A DNA stretch of 64,000 nt from Bacteroidales bacterium (GCA_031257915.1 JAIRNR010000033.1:1-64000), one strand, 5' to 3'. Shown: positions 29,577 through 40,431, counted from the first letter of the stretch. Program-made: numbers and translations. The notes: generated from the sequence alone by a model not told the origin.

Positions 29577-32500
29577 ATGGATAATTTCCAAAAAATAGCC
29601 ATTATCGGAATGGACTGCCGTATTCCGGGTGCGTCGAATATTGATGAATTTTGGCAAAATCTGCTCGAAGGTAAAGAATCAATAACTGTTTTTACAAAAG
29701 AAGAACTTTTAGAGGCTGACGAATCACTTAAAGATATAAATTCTCCAAACTATATTTCTCGCAGAGGAATAGTAAACGGCGTAGATATGTTCGATGCCGC
29801 GTTTTTTGGTTTTACTCCGCGCGAAGCAGAACTTCTTGATCCGCAACATCGTTTGTTTATTGAATGTTGCTACCATGCTCTTGAAGATGCGGGTTATGCA
29901 GAACATGGCAATGATATTCGTGTAGGTGTTTTCGGAGGCGCAGGAACAGCGTGGTATCTTAACGATATATATAATAACCCTTCGGTGAGGAAATATGCCG
30001 ATGGAACTTCAATAGTTACGGGTTCGGACCGCGATTACCTTACAACAAGAGTATCATATAAATTTAACCTTATGGGTCCAAGTTTGGACGTGCAGTCGGC
30101 ATGTTCTTCGGCAATGGCTTCCATTGTTCTTGGTATGCAGAGTTTGATTGATTATCAATCGGATATGATTCTTGCAGGTGGAGTGAGTGTTACATATCCC
30201 GAAAAAAAAGGCTATCTGTATGTGCCGGGTTCGCTTGATTCGGCGGACGGGTCGTGTCGTCCTTTTGATAAAAAGGCAAGCGGTACGGCATTTAGTAGAG
30301 GATGTGGCGTTATTCTTATGAAACGCCTTGAAGATGCTATTAAAGACGGCGACCTTATCTATGCTGTTATACGTGGCGGCGCAATAAATAACGACGGTAG
30401 CCATAAAGTCGGTTATACGGCACCCGGAATAGAAGGTCAAAAGCAGGCAATTATAGAGGCAATTGAACGTGCTGGTATTTCGGCAGAAGATATAACTATG
30501 GTAGAGGCTCATGGCACAGCGACTCCTGTTGGCGACCCTATTGAGGTAACATCGCTTTCGGAATCGTTTCGCAACTATACCGACAAAAAACAGTACTGCG
30601 CACTTGGCTCTGTAAAATCAAATATAGGTCATACCGATGCTGCTTCGGGAGTAGTATCGGTTATAAAAACAGCACTCTCGCTAAAATACGCCAAAATTCC
30701 TGCCTCTATAAACTACAGTGAACCGAATCCTAAAATTGATTTTGAAAACAGTCCGTTTTTTGTAAATACGGAATTGCGTCAGTGGCAGGACAGTGAGCGC
30801 ATTGCACTTGTAAATTCCTTTGGCGTAGGCGGAACCAACGCTTGTCTTGTGCTTGAACAGCCACCTGTGGCAAACAATGAACCGTTAGCAAAAGAAAAAC
30901 CGCACAAAGAACATTTTATAGCTCTTTCGGCAGTTCAAAAAGAGTCGCTTGACCAGTACATAAAAAACATAAGAGAGTTTGTTCGGAATGAAGATGTATG
31001 TTTGGAAGATATTGCATACAATTCGCTTATATGGCGCAAACACTACAAATACAGAGCATTTATTCCGTTTTTTGACAAGAAAGATTTTTTAAAACGACTC
31101 GAAACCGCTTCCGCCGTGAAACGCCACTCTTTGCAGGAAGAAAACCGTCCTGCAGTGTTTATGTTTCCCGGACAGGGCAATCAGTATCCGGAAATGGGGC
31201 GCGAACTTTATCAACAGTACTCTGTATTCCGTTCTGTGGTAGATGAATGTGCAAATATACTCAAAGATCTTGTGCAATTTGATATAAGAGAAATATTGTA
31301 TCCGAAAGAAGTAACAGCAGAAATAGAAGCACGTCTTAACCAAACAGAGGTAACACAGCCGGCACTCTTTGTTACAAGTTACGCACAGGCTATTCTTTTG
31401 CGCTCGTGGGGCATTGAGCCGCAATACCTTATGGGACACAGTGTTGGTGAATACGTTGCTGCTGCATTTTCCGGTATATTTTCTCTTAAAGATGCATTAA
31501 AAGCCGTATCGCTGCGTGCGAAAATTGTACAAGCATTGCCGGGTGGCGCAATGTGTGCGGTGCTCATAAACGAAGAAGATTTTTTGCCATTGCTGCCAAA
31601 GACATCTTCTATCGGTGTTGTAAATTACCCGGGACTTTGTGTTGTGTCTGGTCCCTTTGGTGACATTGAAACACTTGAAAGAAAACTTTCGGAAAAGAAA
31701 ATATTTAACAAACGATTGCCGACTTCGCATGCTTTTCATTCTCCGATGATGGAACCGATACTTGATGATTTTAGAAAGGTAATGGAAACAATCCCTCTTA
31801 ACAAACCGTCAATTCCGATCATATCTACCGTTACAGGCAATGTTCTTACGGATGAGCAGGCAACCTCGGCAGATTATTGGGTTACTCATGTACGTAACAC
31901 TGTACGCTTTGGTAACGCAGTAACCACAGCACTTTCGCTGCGGAATATGGTTTTCGTAGAGGTAGGACCCGGTCAGTCGCTCGAATCGGCAGTAAAACGC
32001 CAACTGCCGAAAGAAACGATGCATTCCGTACTTGGAACAATGCGTACTCCTGTTATGGAAATAAGTGATACGGAGTATCTCGTGACGGCAGTTGGCTTTC
32101 TGTGGGCTTACGGAATAACTGTGAACAGCGAAAAATATTTTGAAAATAACTACGCACGTATGCGTTTTCCTCTTTATCCGTATAATCGCAAACAGTACAT
32201 AATAAAACGACAAAAGAAAACAGAAGTACAGGCAGAAGAAGAAAAGGATATTAAAAATACGGACATTTCGCAGTGGGTCTATCTGCCTTCGTGGAAAAAA
32301 ACGGCAAATTCTCATATTCTTTTTGCGGCACAAAAGGATACTGTTTTAAAAACAGCAGATAATTCAACTGAAGAGCAGCAAAACGTATATCTGATACTGC
32401 AAGACAGTATCGGCATTGGCAAAGAGATGGAAGAATTGCTGAAAGATAAAAATGCTGTTTATGTGCAACAGGGCAATAGATTTGAAAAACAGGACAGCAC

Positions 32501-35075
32501 ACACTATAAAATTAACCCTGCTGAAAAAAACGATTACGAAAATCTTTTTGAAAGCATAAAGAAAGACGGCATAATACCCAGCCATGCAATACATCTGTGG
32601 AACGTAACAAAAGAGAAACAACCACCTTGTCTTGAAATATGCAGTATGGCGGAAGAAATTGCTTTTTACAGTCCTCTGTATTTGGAACAGGCATTCATAT
32701 CACAGAATTGGTTGCAAAAAATACATATCCTCTTTGTAACAAACGGAGTGTTTGCTATTGGTGGTACAAGAGTAGAAAGCCCATTAAAGGTGCTTGCCAT
32801 AGGTCCGGCAAGGGTTATGAATAATGAATTCAAACATGTCGTTTCGCACCTTACCGATATAGATATTATGTCGGACATAAAACATACGGCACTGTCGCTA
32901 CTTTACGAAGTGCAGTTAAACAATTACAGTACAGTTGCTTTGCGTGACGGAGAACGCTGGGAAGAAAGTTTTGAAAAGACAGCATATCCGAAAGATAGAT
33001 CGGCACTCCCTCAATTTAAAGAAAACGGAGTCTATGTAATTACTGGAGGTACCGGCGGTCTTGGTCTTGTTTTTGCCAAACATATTGCTTCAAAGGTAAA
33101 AGCGACAATTATTCTTACTTACCGCACGTCTCTTCCGGAGCGTGAAAAATGGGCGAAATACATAAGTGAAAATCCAACCGATTATATTACGGAAAAAATT
33201 CAGGATATTATCTCAATGGAAGAAAAAGGAAGTAGTGTTATTCTTTTTAAAGCAGAGGTAGATAACGAAAAAGAAATGAAAGATCTGTCGGAATATATAA
33301 AAAATAAATATGGAAAAATCACTGCTGTATTTCATACTGCCGGCAGTGCCGGTGGCGGTATTATTGCCCTTAAAACAAAAGAAATGGCAAATGAGGTATT
33401 AAAGGCAAAAACACGCGGTACACTGCTTATTGATAAGTATTTGGAAAGCGATTATGTTGTATATTTTTCATCTGTAACGGCTATTCTCGGCGAAAGCAGT
33501 CGTGTTGATTATTGTGGAGCAAACAGTTTTATTGATGCCTATTCTTTTTATAAAAACAGTATAAAACCGGGCAGTGCATATTCTATAAACTGGGACTCGT
33601 GGAGCAAGGTTGGTATGGCTGCACGATGGGAAGAAACGCAGGCACGCAATCGTAAAAAAATATATCTTAACGAAAAATCATATATATCGGGATTACACAG
33701 TATAAGTAAAAACGAAGTGGAGGAAATATATCAGGTGGGCTTTGGAAAAGAAACAGAGTGGATATATAAAGAGCACAAAATAGACGGACAGTGGACTGTT
33801 GTCGGCACATTTATTATAGATATTTTTGCCCGTTATGCAAAAGATAAATTTTCTTCGTCTGCCGTAATCATATCGGATCTCTATTTTCTAAAGCCAATCT
33901 ATATAGATAAAAACGAACATCCTAATTTTCGCCTTTATGCAATGCCTGAAAATGGAAAAATTAGAGTTAATTTCTGTTCACTCAGTATAGACAAACAAGC
34001 CGACAAATGGAATATTATGGCAACAGCAATTATAAGCAAAGGAAATATGTCTGCCGAGAATATTTCAATAGAGAGTGCTGTAAATAATTTCGGTGGAGTT
34101 GAACTTAAATCGCGAATGTTTCGGAAAGTAGTTATAACCGGCAAAGAGTCACTTTCATACAGCGACAGATGGATGAATGTTGAAAAGAAATTTCGGAATA
34201 AAAATAATTTTATAGTAAAACAGACACTTGACAAACGTTTTAAAGACGACTTTGCCAACCATATCGTTCACCCCTCAATGCTTGATGTATCAGTTGCAAA
34301 TATTTTCACAGACCTTGGACAAAAAAATACTGTGCAGGAAAATCGTTCTGTTTTCTTCCCTTTTCACTACAACAGCATAAAAATATACAAACCATTCGGC
34401 AATCCTGTTTATTCTTTTATAACATCGTTAACCGATATGGATAGCGACACAAAAACAGCAGTATTTGATGGTAAGATATATAACAATAATGGCGAGATTA
34501 TAGCCGAAATAGACAAATATTCTCTTGTAAGCGTAGGTGACAATACAGGTAATAACATAAGCAGCAGTACTGTTGTAAAAACAAATAAACAAGACAGCGA
34601 GTCGGATATTATGCCTCTTGAAGGTGTTGAAATATTTGACAGAATTATTTTTTATAATAACGGCACAAACGTTGTTGTCACCCCTTATAATCTTTTCCGA
34701 AAAATAAAAGAAAACGGAGAGGAAAAGAAAAAAGACGACACAGTAGAAGAAGAGGCAACAACGTACGAGCGTCCCGATCTCTCTACCGAATATGAAGCAC
34801 CGTCTAATGAGATAGAGGAAACAATTGCCAAAATATGGGGACAAGTACTTGGTATTGGGAAAATAGGTATTAACGATAATTTTAATGAACTTGGAGGCAA
34901 TTCGCTTCTTGCGATTCAAACTATGTCTAACATTTCGTCAGCGTTCAGCATTGCTTTACCAATAGATGTATTTAAGAATTCACCGACAATAAAACAACTC
35001 GGCGAACAGATAATGGCACTTCTTATGGAAGGTATTGATGAAAGCGAACTTAAAGCAATTCTTACCGAAAAATAA
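29577..35075 (+). CDS. Type I polyketide synthase, KS-AT-KR-DH-ACP
   Basis: KS 'DVQSACSSA', 'VEAHGTATPVGDP', 'SNIGHTDAASG'; AT 'GHSVGEY' and 'HAFHSPMMEP'; KR 'VITGGTGGLG' and 'YFSSVTAILGESSRVDYCGAN'; DH-like 'HKIDGQWTVVGTF' and 'HPSMLDVS'; ACP 'FNELGGNSLLAIQ'. Confidence 0.95.
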   Translation: MDNFQKIAIIGMDCRIPGASNIDEFWQNLLEGKESITVFTKEELLEADESLKDINSPNYISRRGIVNGVDMFDAAFFGFTPREAELLDPQHRLFIECCYHALEDAGYAEHGNDIRVGVFGGAGTAWYLNDIYNNPSVRKYADGTSIVTGSDRDYLTTRVSYKFNLMGPSLDVQSACSSAMASIVLGMQSLIDYQSDMILAGGVSVTYPEKKGYLYVPGSLDSADGSCRPFDKKASGTAFSRGCGVILMKRLEDAIKDGDLIYAVIRGGAINNDGSHKVGYTAPGIEGQKQAIIEAIERAGISAEDITMVEAHGTATPVGDPIEVTSLSESFRNYTDKKQYCALGSVKSNIGHTDAASGVVSVIKTALSLKYAKIPASINYSEPNPKIDFENSPFFVNTELRQWQDSERIALVNSFGVGGTNACLVLEQPPVANNEPLAKEKPHKEHFIALSAVQKESLDQYIKNIREFVRNEDVCLEDIAYNSLIWRKHYKYRAFIPFFDKKDFLKRLETASAVKRHSLQEENRPAVFMFPGQGNQYPEMGRELYQQYSVFRSVVDECANILKDLVQFDIREILYPKEVTAEIEARLNQTEVTQPALFVTSYAQAILLRSWGIEPQYLMGHSVGEYVAAAFSGIFSLKDALKAVSLRAKIVQALPGGAMCAVLINEEDFLPLLPKTSSIGVVNYPGLCVVSGPFGDIETLERKLSEKKIFNKRLPTSHAFHSPMMEPILDDFRKVMETIPLNKPSIPIISTVTGNVLTDEQATSADYWVTHVRNTVRFGNAVTTALSLRNMVFVEVGPGQSLESAVKRQLPKETMHSVLGTMRTPVMEISDTEYLVTAVGFLWAYGITVNSEKYFENNYARMRFPLYPYNRKQYIIKRQKKTEVQAEEEKDIKNTDISQWVYLPSWKKTANSHILFAAQKDTVLKTADNSTEEQQNVYLILQDSIGIGKEMEELLKDKNAVYVQQGNRFEKQDSTHYKINPAEKNDYENLFESIKKDGIIPSHAIHLWNVTKEKQPPCLEICSMAEEIAFYSPLYLEQAFISQNWLQKIHILFVTNGVFAIGGTRVESPLKVLAIGPARVMNNEFKHVVSHLTDIDIMSDIKHTALSLLYEVQLNNYSTVALRDGERWEESFEKTAYPKDRSALPQFKENGVYVITGGTGGLGLVFAKHIASKVKATIILTYRTSLPEREKWAKYISENPTDYITEKIQDIISMEEKGSSVILFKAEVDNEKEMKDLSEYIKNKYGKITAVFHTAGSAGGGIIALKTKEMANEVLKAKTRGTLLIDKYLESDYVVYFSSVTAILGESSRVDYCGANSFIDAYSFYKNSIKPGSAYSINWDSWSKVGMAARWEETQARNRKKIYLNEKSYISGLHSISKNEVEEIYQVGFGKETEWIYKEHKIDGQWTVVGTFIIDIFARYAKDKFSSSAVIISDLYFLKPIYIDKNEHPNFRLYAMPENGKIRVNFCSLSIDKQADKWNIMATAIISKGNMSAENISIESAVNNFGGVELKSRMFRKVVITGKESLSYSDRWMNVEKKFRNKNNFIVKQTLDKRFKDDFANHIVHPSMLDVSVANIFTDLGQKNTVQENRSVFFPFHYNSIKIYKPFGNPVYSFITSLTDMDSDTKTAVFDGKIYNNNGEIIAEIDKYSLVSVGDNTGNNISSSTVVKTNKQDSESDIMPLEGVEIFDRIIFYNNGTNVVVTPYNLFRKIKENGEEKKKDDTVEEEATTYERPDLSTEYEAPSNEIEETIAKIWGQVLGIGKIGINDNFNELGGNSLLAIQTMSNISSAFSIALPIDVFKNSPTIKQLGEQIMALLMEGIDESELKAILTEK

Positions 35076-36202
35076 TGGATATAAAAAAACTTTCATCGGA
35101 ACAGAAACAAAAAATCCTCTTTGCTCTTAAAGAGCGTGGAATAATCGGCAGTACGGATACAGTAGAGCAGAGAACATTTAATAAAGGTGAAAATTTTGCA
35201 TATTTGCAGAAATTTCCACCGAATTTTTCTAGAACAGAATTTGTTGCGCGTCCGATTCCTGCGATGCCTTCCGGCAAAATGGTGCAGGTAGAAGTTATGG
35301 CAGCCTCGCTAAACTTCCGTGATCTTATGATGGCTATGAACATGTATCCTTCAACACCCGGAGTGCCTTCTGTTATGGGCAGCGACTATGCAGGAATTGT
35401 CGTTTCCGTCGGCAATGAAGTTACTAAATATAAGGCAGGCGACAGGGTAATGGTGCTTGCAGCAGGTTCTTTTAATCCCGACTATACTATTGATCAGGAA
35501 AGTCATTTTGCCAAATATCTTAATGTATCGGAAAATCAGGTATTTTTTATGTCTGAAAATTTGTCTTTTACTGATGCGGCAGGTGTTCCGACAGTATTTA
35601 TTACAGCATATTACGCTCTAATGAGCATAGCCCGCATAAAAGAAGGCGAAACAGTGCTTATTCATTCGGCAACAGGTGGAGTAGGAATGGCAGCAATAGA
35701 ATTGTGCAAATATGTCGGATGCAAAATTTTTGCAACGGCAGGCGACAACAGGAAGAGAGAGATTTTACGTTCTATGGGTATAGCTCTTGTAATGGATTCG
35801 CGCAGTACGGAATTTAGCAGTCAGGTAATGGAATATACTAAAAACAAAGGAGTAAATGTAATTCTTAATACTCTTTCAGGCGAGAGTGTAGTTGAAGGTA
35901 TTTCAATACTTGATTTTTTCGGACGTTTTTTAGATATAGACAAAAAAGATATAGCAGCAAATGTTTCTCTGCCGCTTGGTAATTTTAACAAAGGACTCAC
36001 TTTTTCCGCAATAGATCTTGCGCTTTTAGTAAAGAATGAAACTTTGCTTGGCGAAATATTTTATTCTTTAAACAAACTTTTCAGCGAAGAAAAAATACAT
36101 CCCGTACAGACAAAAATATACCCTTATCATAAACTCGGAGAAGCATTAAACTATATGTCGCGCTCGAAACATGTTGGAAAATTGGTATTAGATTATGGAT
36201 GA
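35075..36202 (+). CDS. Stand-alone enoyl reductase of PKS-ER type (MDR superfamily) with N-terminal docking-like helix
   Basis: 'VEVMAASLNFRDLMMAM', 'MGSDYAGIVVSVG', 'VLIHSATGGVGMAAIELCKYVGCKIFATA'; N-terminus 'LSSEQKQKILFALKERGII'. Confidence 0.85.
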   Translation: MDIKKLSSEQKQKILFALKERGIIGSTDTVEQRTFNKGENFAYLQKFPPNFSRTEFVARPIPAMPSGKMVQVEVMAASLNFRDLMMAMNMYPSTPGVPSVMGSDYAGIVVSVGNEVTKYKAGDRVMVLAAGSFNPDYTIDQESHFAKYLNVSENQVFFMSENLSFTDAAGVPTVFITAYYALMSIARIKEGETVLIHSATGGVGMAAIELCKYVGCKIFATAGDNRKREILRSMGIALVMDSRSTEFSSQVMEYTKNKGVNVILNTLSGESVVEGISILDFFGRFLDIDKKDIAANVSLPLGNFNKGLTFSAIDLALLVKNETLLGEIFYSLNKLFSEEKIHPVQTKIYPYHKLGEALNYMSRSKHVGKLVLDYG

Positions 36203-39200
36203 TGCAGAATATAAGTAAGGAACAATTGGCAAGAATTTTGGCACTGCGTAAACAAAAGGGCCTGCAGAATACGGAAAAAAATGTTCGTATGGAGCGTAAT
36301 GCGGACAGTATGTACCCATTGTCTTCTGCCGAAAAACGTTTTTGGTTTCTTGAAAATTTTTCTCAAAACAAAGCTCTTTACAATAATCCTGTATATGCCT
36401 TTTTAGATATGTCCGACACGGAATTTCAAATAGACGACTTCAATAAAGCAATAAATAAAGTAATAGAAAGACATGAAATTTTCAGAACATCGTTTCTCTC
36501 AAAAAACGGAATACCGTATCAGCATATTTCTGATAATATTTCTTTCAATATCGGATACGAAGATATAAGTCAAATGCCGTTAACGGAAAAAGAAGCATAC
36601 ATAAAGAATGTTGCAAAAAACGAAATGTTGCAGAAAATATCGCTACATAAAGCCCCGCTGTTAAGAATGAAAATTTTACGTACGGAAAAAACAAGGTACT
36701 TTTTTCTTTACACTCCGCATCATATTATTTCGGATGGGTGGTCTAACGCTCTTTTTATAAAAGAATTCATAACTGTTTATAAAGGTGAACAGTTGCCGCC
36801 TGTCGGAATGCAGTTTGTTGACTGTGTGCAGTACGAAAACGACTATTTGCAGTCGGAAAAATGCAAAAACGATACGGCATACTGGAAAAATATACTAAAC
36901 CCGTTGCCGGAAAATTTACGTTTACCATTTGATAAAGTACTTAAAGGCAAAAACTCAGATGAGGGTAAAATGTTTTTAATACCTCTTGGAATAGCACTGA
37001 CAGACAAAATACATAAATTTTGCAGAGAGCGAAAAATGAGTTCTTTTCCGTTCTTTTTTTCTATTTTAAATATTCTGCTCTACAAATATACGGAGCAGGA
37101 AAGTATTGTAACAGGTGTGCCTTCGGCAAACAGAAATATTCCTGCCATGCAAAATGTATCGGGTCTTCTTTTTAATACACTGCCGTTTTTAACAAAGATA
37201 GACGGAAATATGTCTTTTAATGCACTGCTGCAAAAGACGGATATAAATACGGAGGAAAACTTAAAACATCAAATGCTGCCTTTTGAACGAATAGTATCGG
37301 AACTTGGCATAGAAAGAAATACGGATACAACTCCACTCTTTCAAGTATTGTTTTCTTTTCAAAACATCCCTTCACTTTATTCTGTCGGTGAGGTAAAAGT
37401 TAGCCCATATAAATTAGACGCCGGACTTACTAAATATGCTCTTAATTTTTGGGTGGAAAAATATAATGGCGAATTTGTAATAACTCTTAAAGCAAATACA
37501 ACACGTTTTTCCGAAGAAAAAGCAGAGCGTATATTGCAACACTATAAAAATACGGTAGAATATGTATTGGAAAATCCGAATGTTTTAATAAATAATATAG
37601 AATTTCTTACAGACAGTGAGAAATACTGCATTGCGCAAATAAACGAAAAATCGAAATTTACAGCATTTTCAATAATTGACAAACTTAAAGAAACTGTAAA
37701 AGAAAATCCTCTGCTTGCTGCTGTAACGAGTGGAAATAAAACTCTCTCATATAGTCAGATAGAAGAACTTTCAGACAAACTCTCGCATAATATTATAACA
37801 AAAAACATAAACCGCAAACCTGTAGTTATACTCCTTCCCCGTAGCGTTGATATGCTTGTAGTAATGCTTGCGGTAATGAAAAGCGGAGTGCCGTATGTTC
37901 CTGTGGATACGGACTTTCCGAAAGAAAGAATAAATGAAATTATTTCCGACTGCGGTGCTGAAGTTGTCATTGATAAAGAATTTGTAGAAAACAGCAGTTG
38001 TGCAGATTCCGGTAACGAACACAGAATTGCAAAAACAAATATCGCCGGTGTTTTTAATGCCGACAGCATTGCTTATATAATTTACACTTCAGGTACAACA
38101 GGTAAACCAAAAGGGGTAGAAATATCGTACGGCGCACTTTCTAACTATATTCAGGCAATATCGGAACGCATAGCGTTTGATAAAAATAAAACATTTGCTC
38201 TTGTTTCTACTCTTGCTGCCGATCTTGGATATACAATGCTTTTTCCATCAATTTTCACAAGCGGTACGCTTTTAATTGCAACCAAAGACGAAATATATTC
38301 ACCTGAACTTCTTGCAAAACGGTTTACCGAATTTAAACCATGCTATCTTAAAATAACACCTTCGCATCTTTCTTCACTGCTTGTTGCAGGGAAAAATATA
38401 TTACCTCTGACAGCAATAATATGTGGTGGTGAAGTTTTTCCGACATCTCTTGTAAAAAAAATAAAAGAATTAAATAGCAGTATAGAAATATACAATCATT
38501 ACGGACCTACCGAAACAACAGTAGGAGTGCTTACATATAAAATTGCGGGGGATGAAGAAACAATACCGCTTGGAAAGCCACTTAACGGTAACGAAATTTA
38601 TGTTTTGGATAAAAACAAACAGTGGTGTGCGGCAGGCATAGAAGGCGATATGTATATAGGGGGCAGGCAACTTGCAAGGGGTTATTTTAACAGAGATGAG
38701 CTTACTGCCGAAAAGTTTGTTACATTGCCGCAAACAGGCAAAACAGTATATTATACAGGCGACAGGGCTTTGTGGCAAACAGACGGTAATTTTTTTTTTA
38801 CCGGACGTAGTGACAAACAGATAAAAATACGCGGAAACCGCATAGAAACAGATGAGATAGAAAAATGTATAGAAAAAATTTCAGGTGCCGAAAAAGTTAT
38901 TGTTCTAGTAAAAGATGGAGAACTTGTTGCACTTGTAAAAATATTTTCCGGTATTGGTGCAGATACCGGTGCAGATAACAGTGTTGAAACAGAACGAATA
39001 AAAGAACATGCGGCAGAGATATTGCCATCGTATATGATACCGCAAAAAATTATCTTCTGCAATAAATTTCCTGTAACGGAGAATGGAAAAATTGATGAAC
39101 AAAAAATTCTTGAAATGTTTTCGTCAAAATATGATAAAAGCGGGAAAATATCCGAGAAACAATATATATTAAACGAAAAAGAGAAACAGATAATTTCTCT

Positions 39201-40182
39201 TTTTGAACAGGTACTTAACATTCGGAATGTTTCACCTGAAGAGTCGTTCTTTTTTTTGGGCGGCAATTCATTAAAAGCAATGGAATTGCTTTATTACCTT
39301 AATAAAACATTTAATACGAAATTGCCTGTTCATTTTCTTTTTAACAACAGTAGTGTAAAACAAATTGCAGCGGCATTATATAAAGAAAGTAACTTTCAAA
39401 CAGTTATACTGTTAAAAAAAGGACTTTCCAAAAAAATAATGTTTCTTGTACATCCCGCAGGAGGCAGTTTGTTTTCTTACAGCGACTTTATAAAGCAATT
39501 GCCGGAAGAACTTACCGTTTACGGCTTGCAGGCAAAACCTGATAAAATAGAAGCAACGGATATTGGGCAAATGGCAGACAGTTACGTTTCTGAAATAAAA
39601 GATATTTTAGTAGAGAGTGAAGAAGTTATTTTTGCCGGATGGTCTATGGGTGCGCTTATAGCTTACGAAATGGCATGCGTAACCAAACAAGGTTTAACTG
39701 TTATTGTGCTTGACCAGCCGGCATATCAGAAAGATGCCGTCAAAGCAGACGACCTTGACCTTATGGTGTCTTTTGCACATAAAGCCGAACGTTTTGCAAA
39801 TGTTCCTTTTGGAATAACAAAAGAAATTCTGTTGCCGCTTTCTTGCAAACAGCGTTCGGAACTGTTTTTTAAGAAATTTACAGAACACGACATGGTACCT
39901 GAGACATTAACATTAGAGAATTTTAACGGATTTTTAGAACTTATGGTCCATCATAATCGAATATCGTCAAAATACATGCCTTCAGGCATATATAATGGCA
40001 CTGTTATACTTGTAAAAGCACAGGAACCGTTATCTTTGGACGAAAACACTCCTCAAAAACCCTGCGATCTGCTATGGAAAGAATATGTGAAAACATTAAA
40101 AATAATAGAAGTCAATGGCAATCATGTATCTATGATGCGCTTGCCAAACGTTGAAAAATGGTCAAAACAGATGTTTAATTAA
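36199..40182 (+). CDS. Nonribosomal peptide synthetase, C-A-PCP-TE
   Basis: C 'PHHIISDGWS'; A 'YIIYTSGTTGKPKG', 'STLAADLGYTMLFPSI', 'NHYGPTETT', 'ENGKID'; PCP 'FFLGGNSLKAME'; TE 'FLVHPAGGS', 'AGWSMGALIAYE', 'GNHVSMM'. Confidence 0.95.
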   Translation: MMQNISKEQLARILALRKQKGLQNTEKNVRMERNADSMYPLSSAEKRFWFLENFSQNKALYNNPVYAFLDMSDTEFQIDDFNKAINKVIERHEIFRTSFLSKNGIPYQHISDNISFNIGYEDISQMPLTEKEAYIKNVAKNEMLQKISLHKAPLLRMKILRTEKTRYFFLYTPHHIISDGWSNALFIKEFITVYKGEQLPPVGMQFVDCVQYENDYLQSEKCKNDTAYWKNILNPLPENLRLPFDKVLKGKNSDEGKMFLIPLGIALTDKIHKFCRERKMSSFPFFFSILNILLYKYTEQESIVTGVPSANRNIPAMQNVSGLLFNTLPFLTKIDGNMSFNALLQKTDINTEENLKHQMLPFERIVSELGIERNTDTTPLFQVLFSFQNIPSLYSVGEVKVSPYKLDAGLTKYALNFWVEKYNGEFVITLKANTTRFSEEKAERILQHYKNTVEYVLENPNVLINNIEFLTDSEKYCIAQINEKSKFTAFSIIDKLKETVKENPLLAAVTSGNKTLSYSQIEELSDKLSHNIITKNINRKPVVILLPRSVDMLVVMLAVMKSGVPYVPVDTDFPKERINEIISDCGAEVVIDKEFVENSSCADSGNEHRIAKTNIAGVFNADSIAYIIYTSGTTGKPKGVEISYGALSNYIQAISERIAFDKNKTFALVSTLAADLGYTMLFPSIFTSGTLLIATKDEIYSPELLAKRFTEFKPCYLKITPSHLSSLLVAGKNILPLTAIICGGEVFPTSLVKKIKELNSSIEIYNHYGPTETTVGVLTYKIAGDEETIPLGKPLNGNEIYVLDKNKQWCAAGIEGDMYIGGRQLARGYFNRDELTAEKFVTLPQTGKTVYYTGDRALWQTDGNFFFTGRSDKQIKIRGNRIETDEIEKCIEKISGAEKVIVLVKDGELVALVKIFSGIGADTGADNSVETERIKEHAAEILPSYMIPQKIIFCNKFPVTENGKIDEQKILEMFSSKYDKSGKISEKQYILNEKEKQIISLFEQVLNIRNVSPEESFFFLGGNSLKAMELLYYLNKTFNTKLPVHFLFNNSSVKQIAAALYKESNFQTVILLKKGLSKKIMFLVHPAGGSLFSYSDFIKQLPEELTVYGLQAKPDKIEATDIGQMADSYVSEIKDILVESEEVIFAGWSMGALIAYEMACVTKQGLTVIVLDQPAYQKDAVKADDLDLMVSFAHKAERFANVPFGITKEILLPLSCKQRSELFFKKFTEHDMVPETLTLENFNGFLELMVHHNRISSKYMPSGIYNGTVILVKAQEPLSLDENTPQKPCDLLWKEYVKTLKIIEVNGNHVSMMRLPNVEKWSKQMFN

Positions 40183-40185
40183 AAA

Positions 40186-40431
40186 ATGAAAATTATGAAT
40201 GATTACAAAAAGCCGGAAACGGCAAAAGAAATTGCTAATGCTGTAAAGTTAGCAAAAAAAACTTCGGTCAGTGCTGTAAGTAATGGTGTTAGAACCGGAG
40301 TATCTGTTGCAAAGAAAGTTGCAACGGTAATGGCAAACAGGTCGAACATTTGTGTAAAAAAGCCGGATGCGACTGTTGTAGCACAAATTACAAGTATTGT
40401 TAAAGCACAAATTGCCGCCCGCAAGAAATAA
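40186..40431 (+). CDS. Unknown very basic 81-aa protein inside the PKS-NRPS operon
   Basis: ATG 3 bp after the upstream stop region, stop 23 bp before the next NRPS start; Lys/Ala/Val-rich; no family recognised. Confidence 0.6.
   Translation: MKIMNDYKKPETAKEIANAVKLAKKTSVSAVSNGVRTGVSVAKKVATVMANRSNICVKKPDATVVAQITSIVKAQIAARKK

Noticed and set aside
31809-32333. Antisense ORFs inside the PKS (also 30054-30512, 31089-31439, 34428-34919)
   Set aside because: Lie within the AT/KR/KS/ACP coding frame and have no recognisable motifs.
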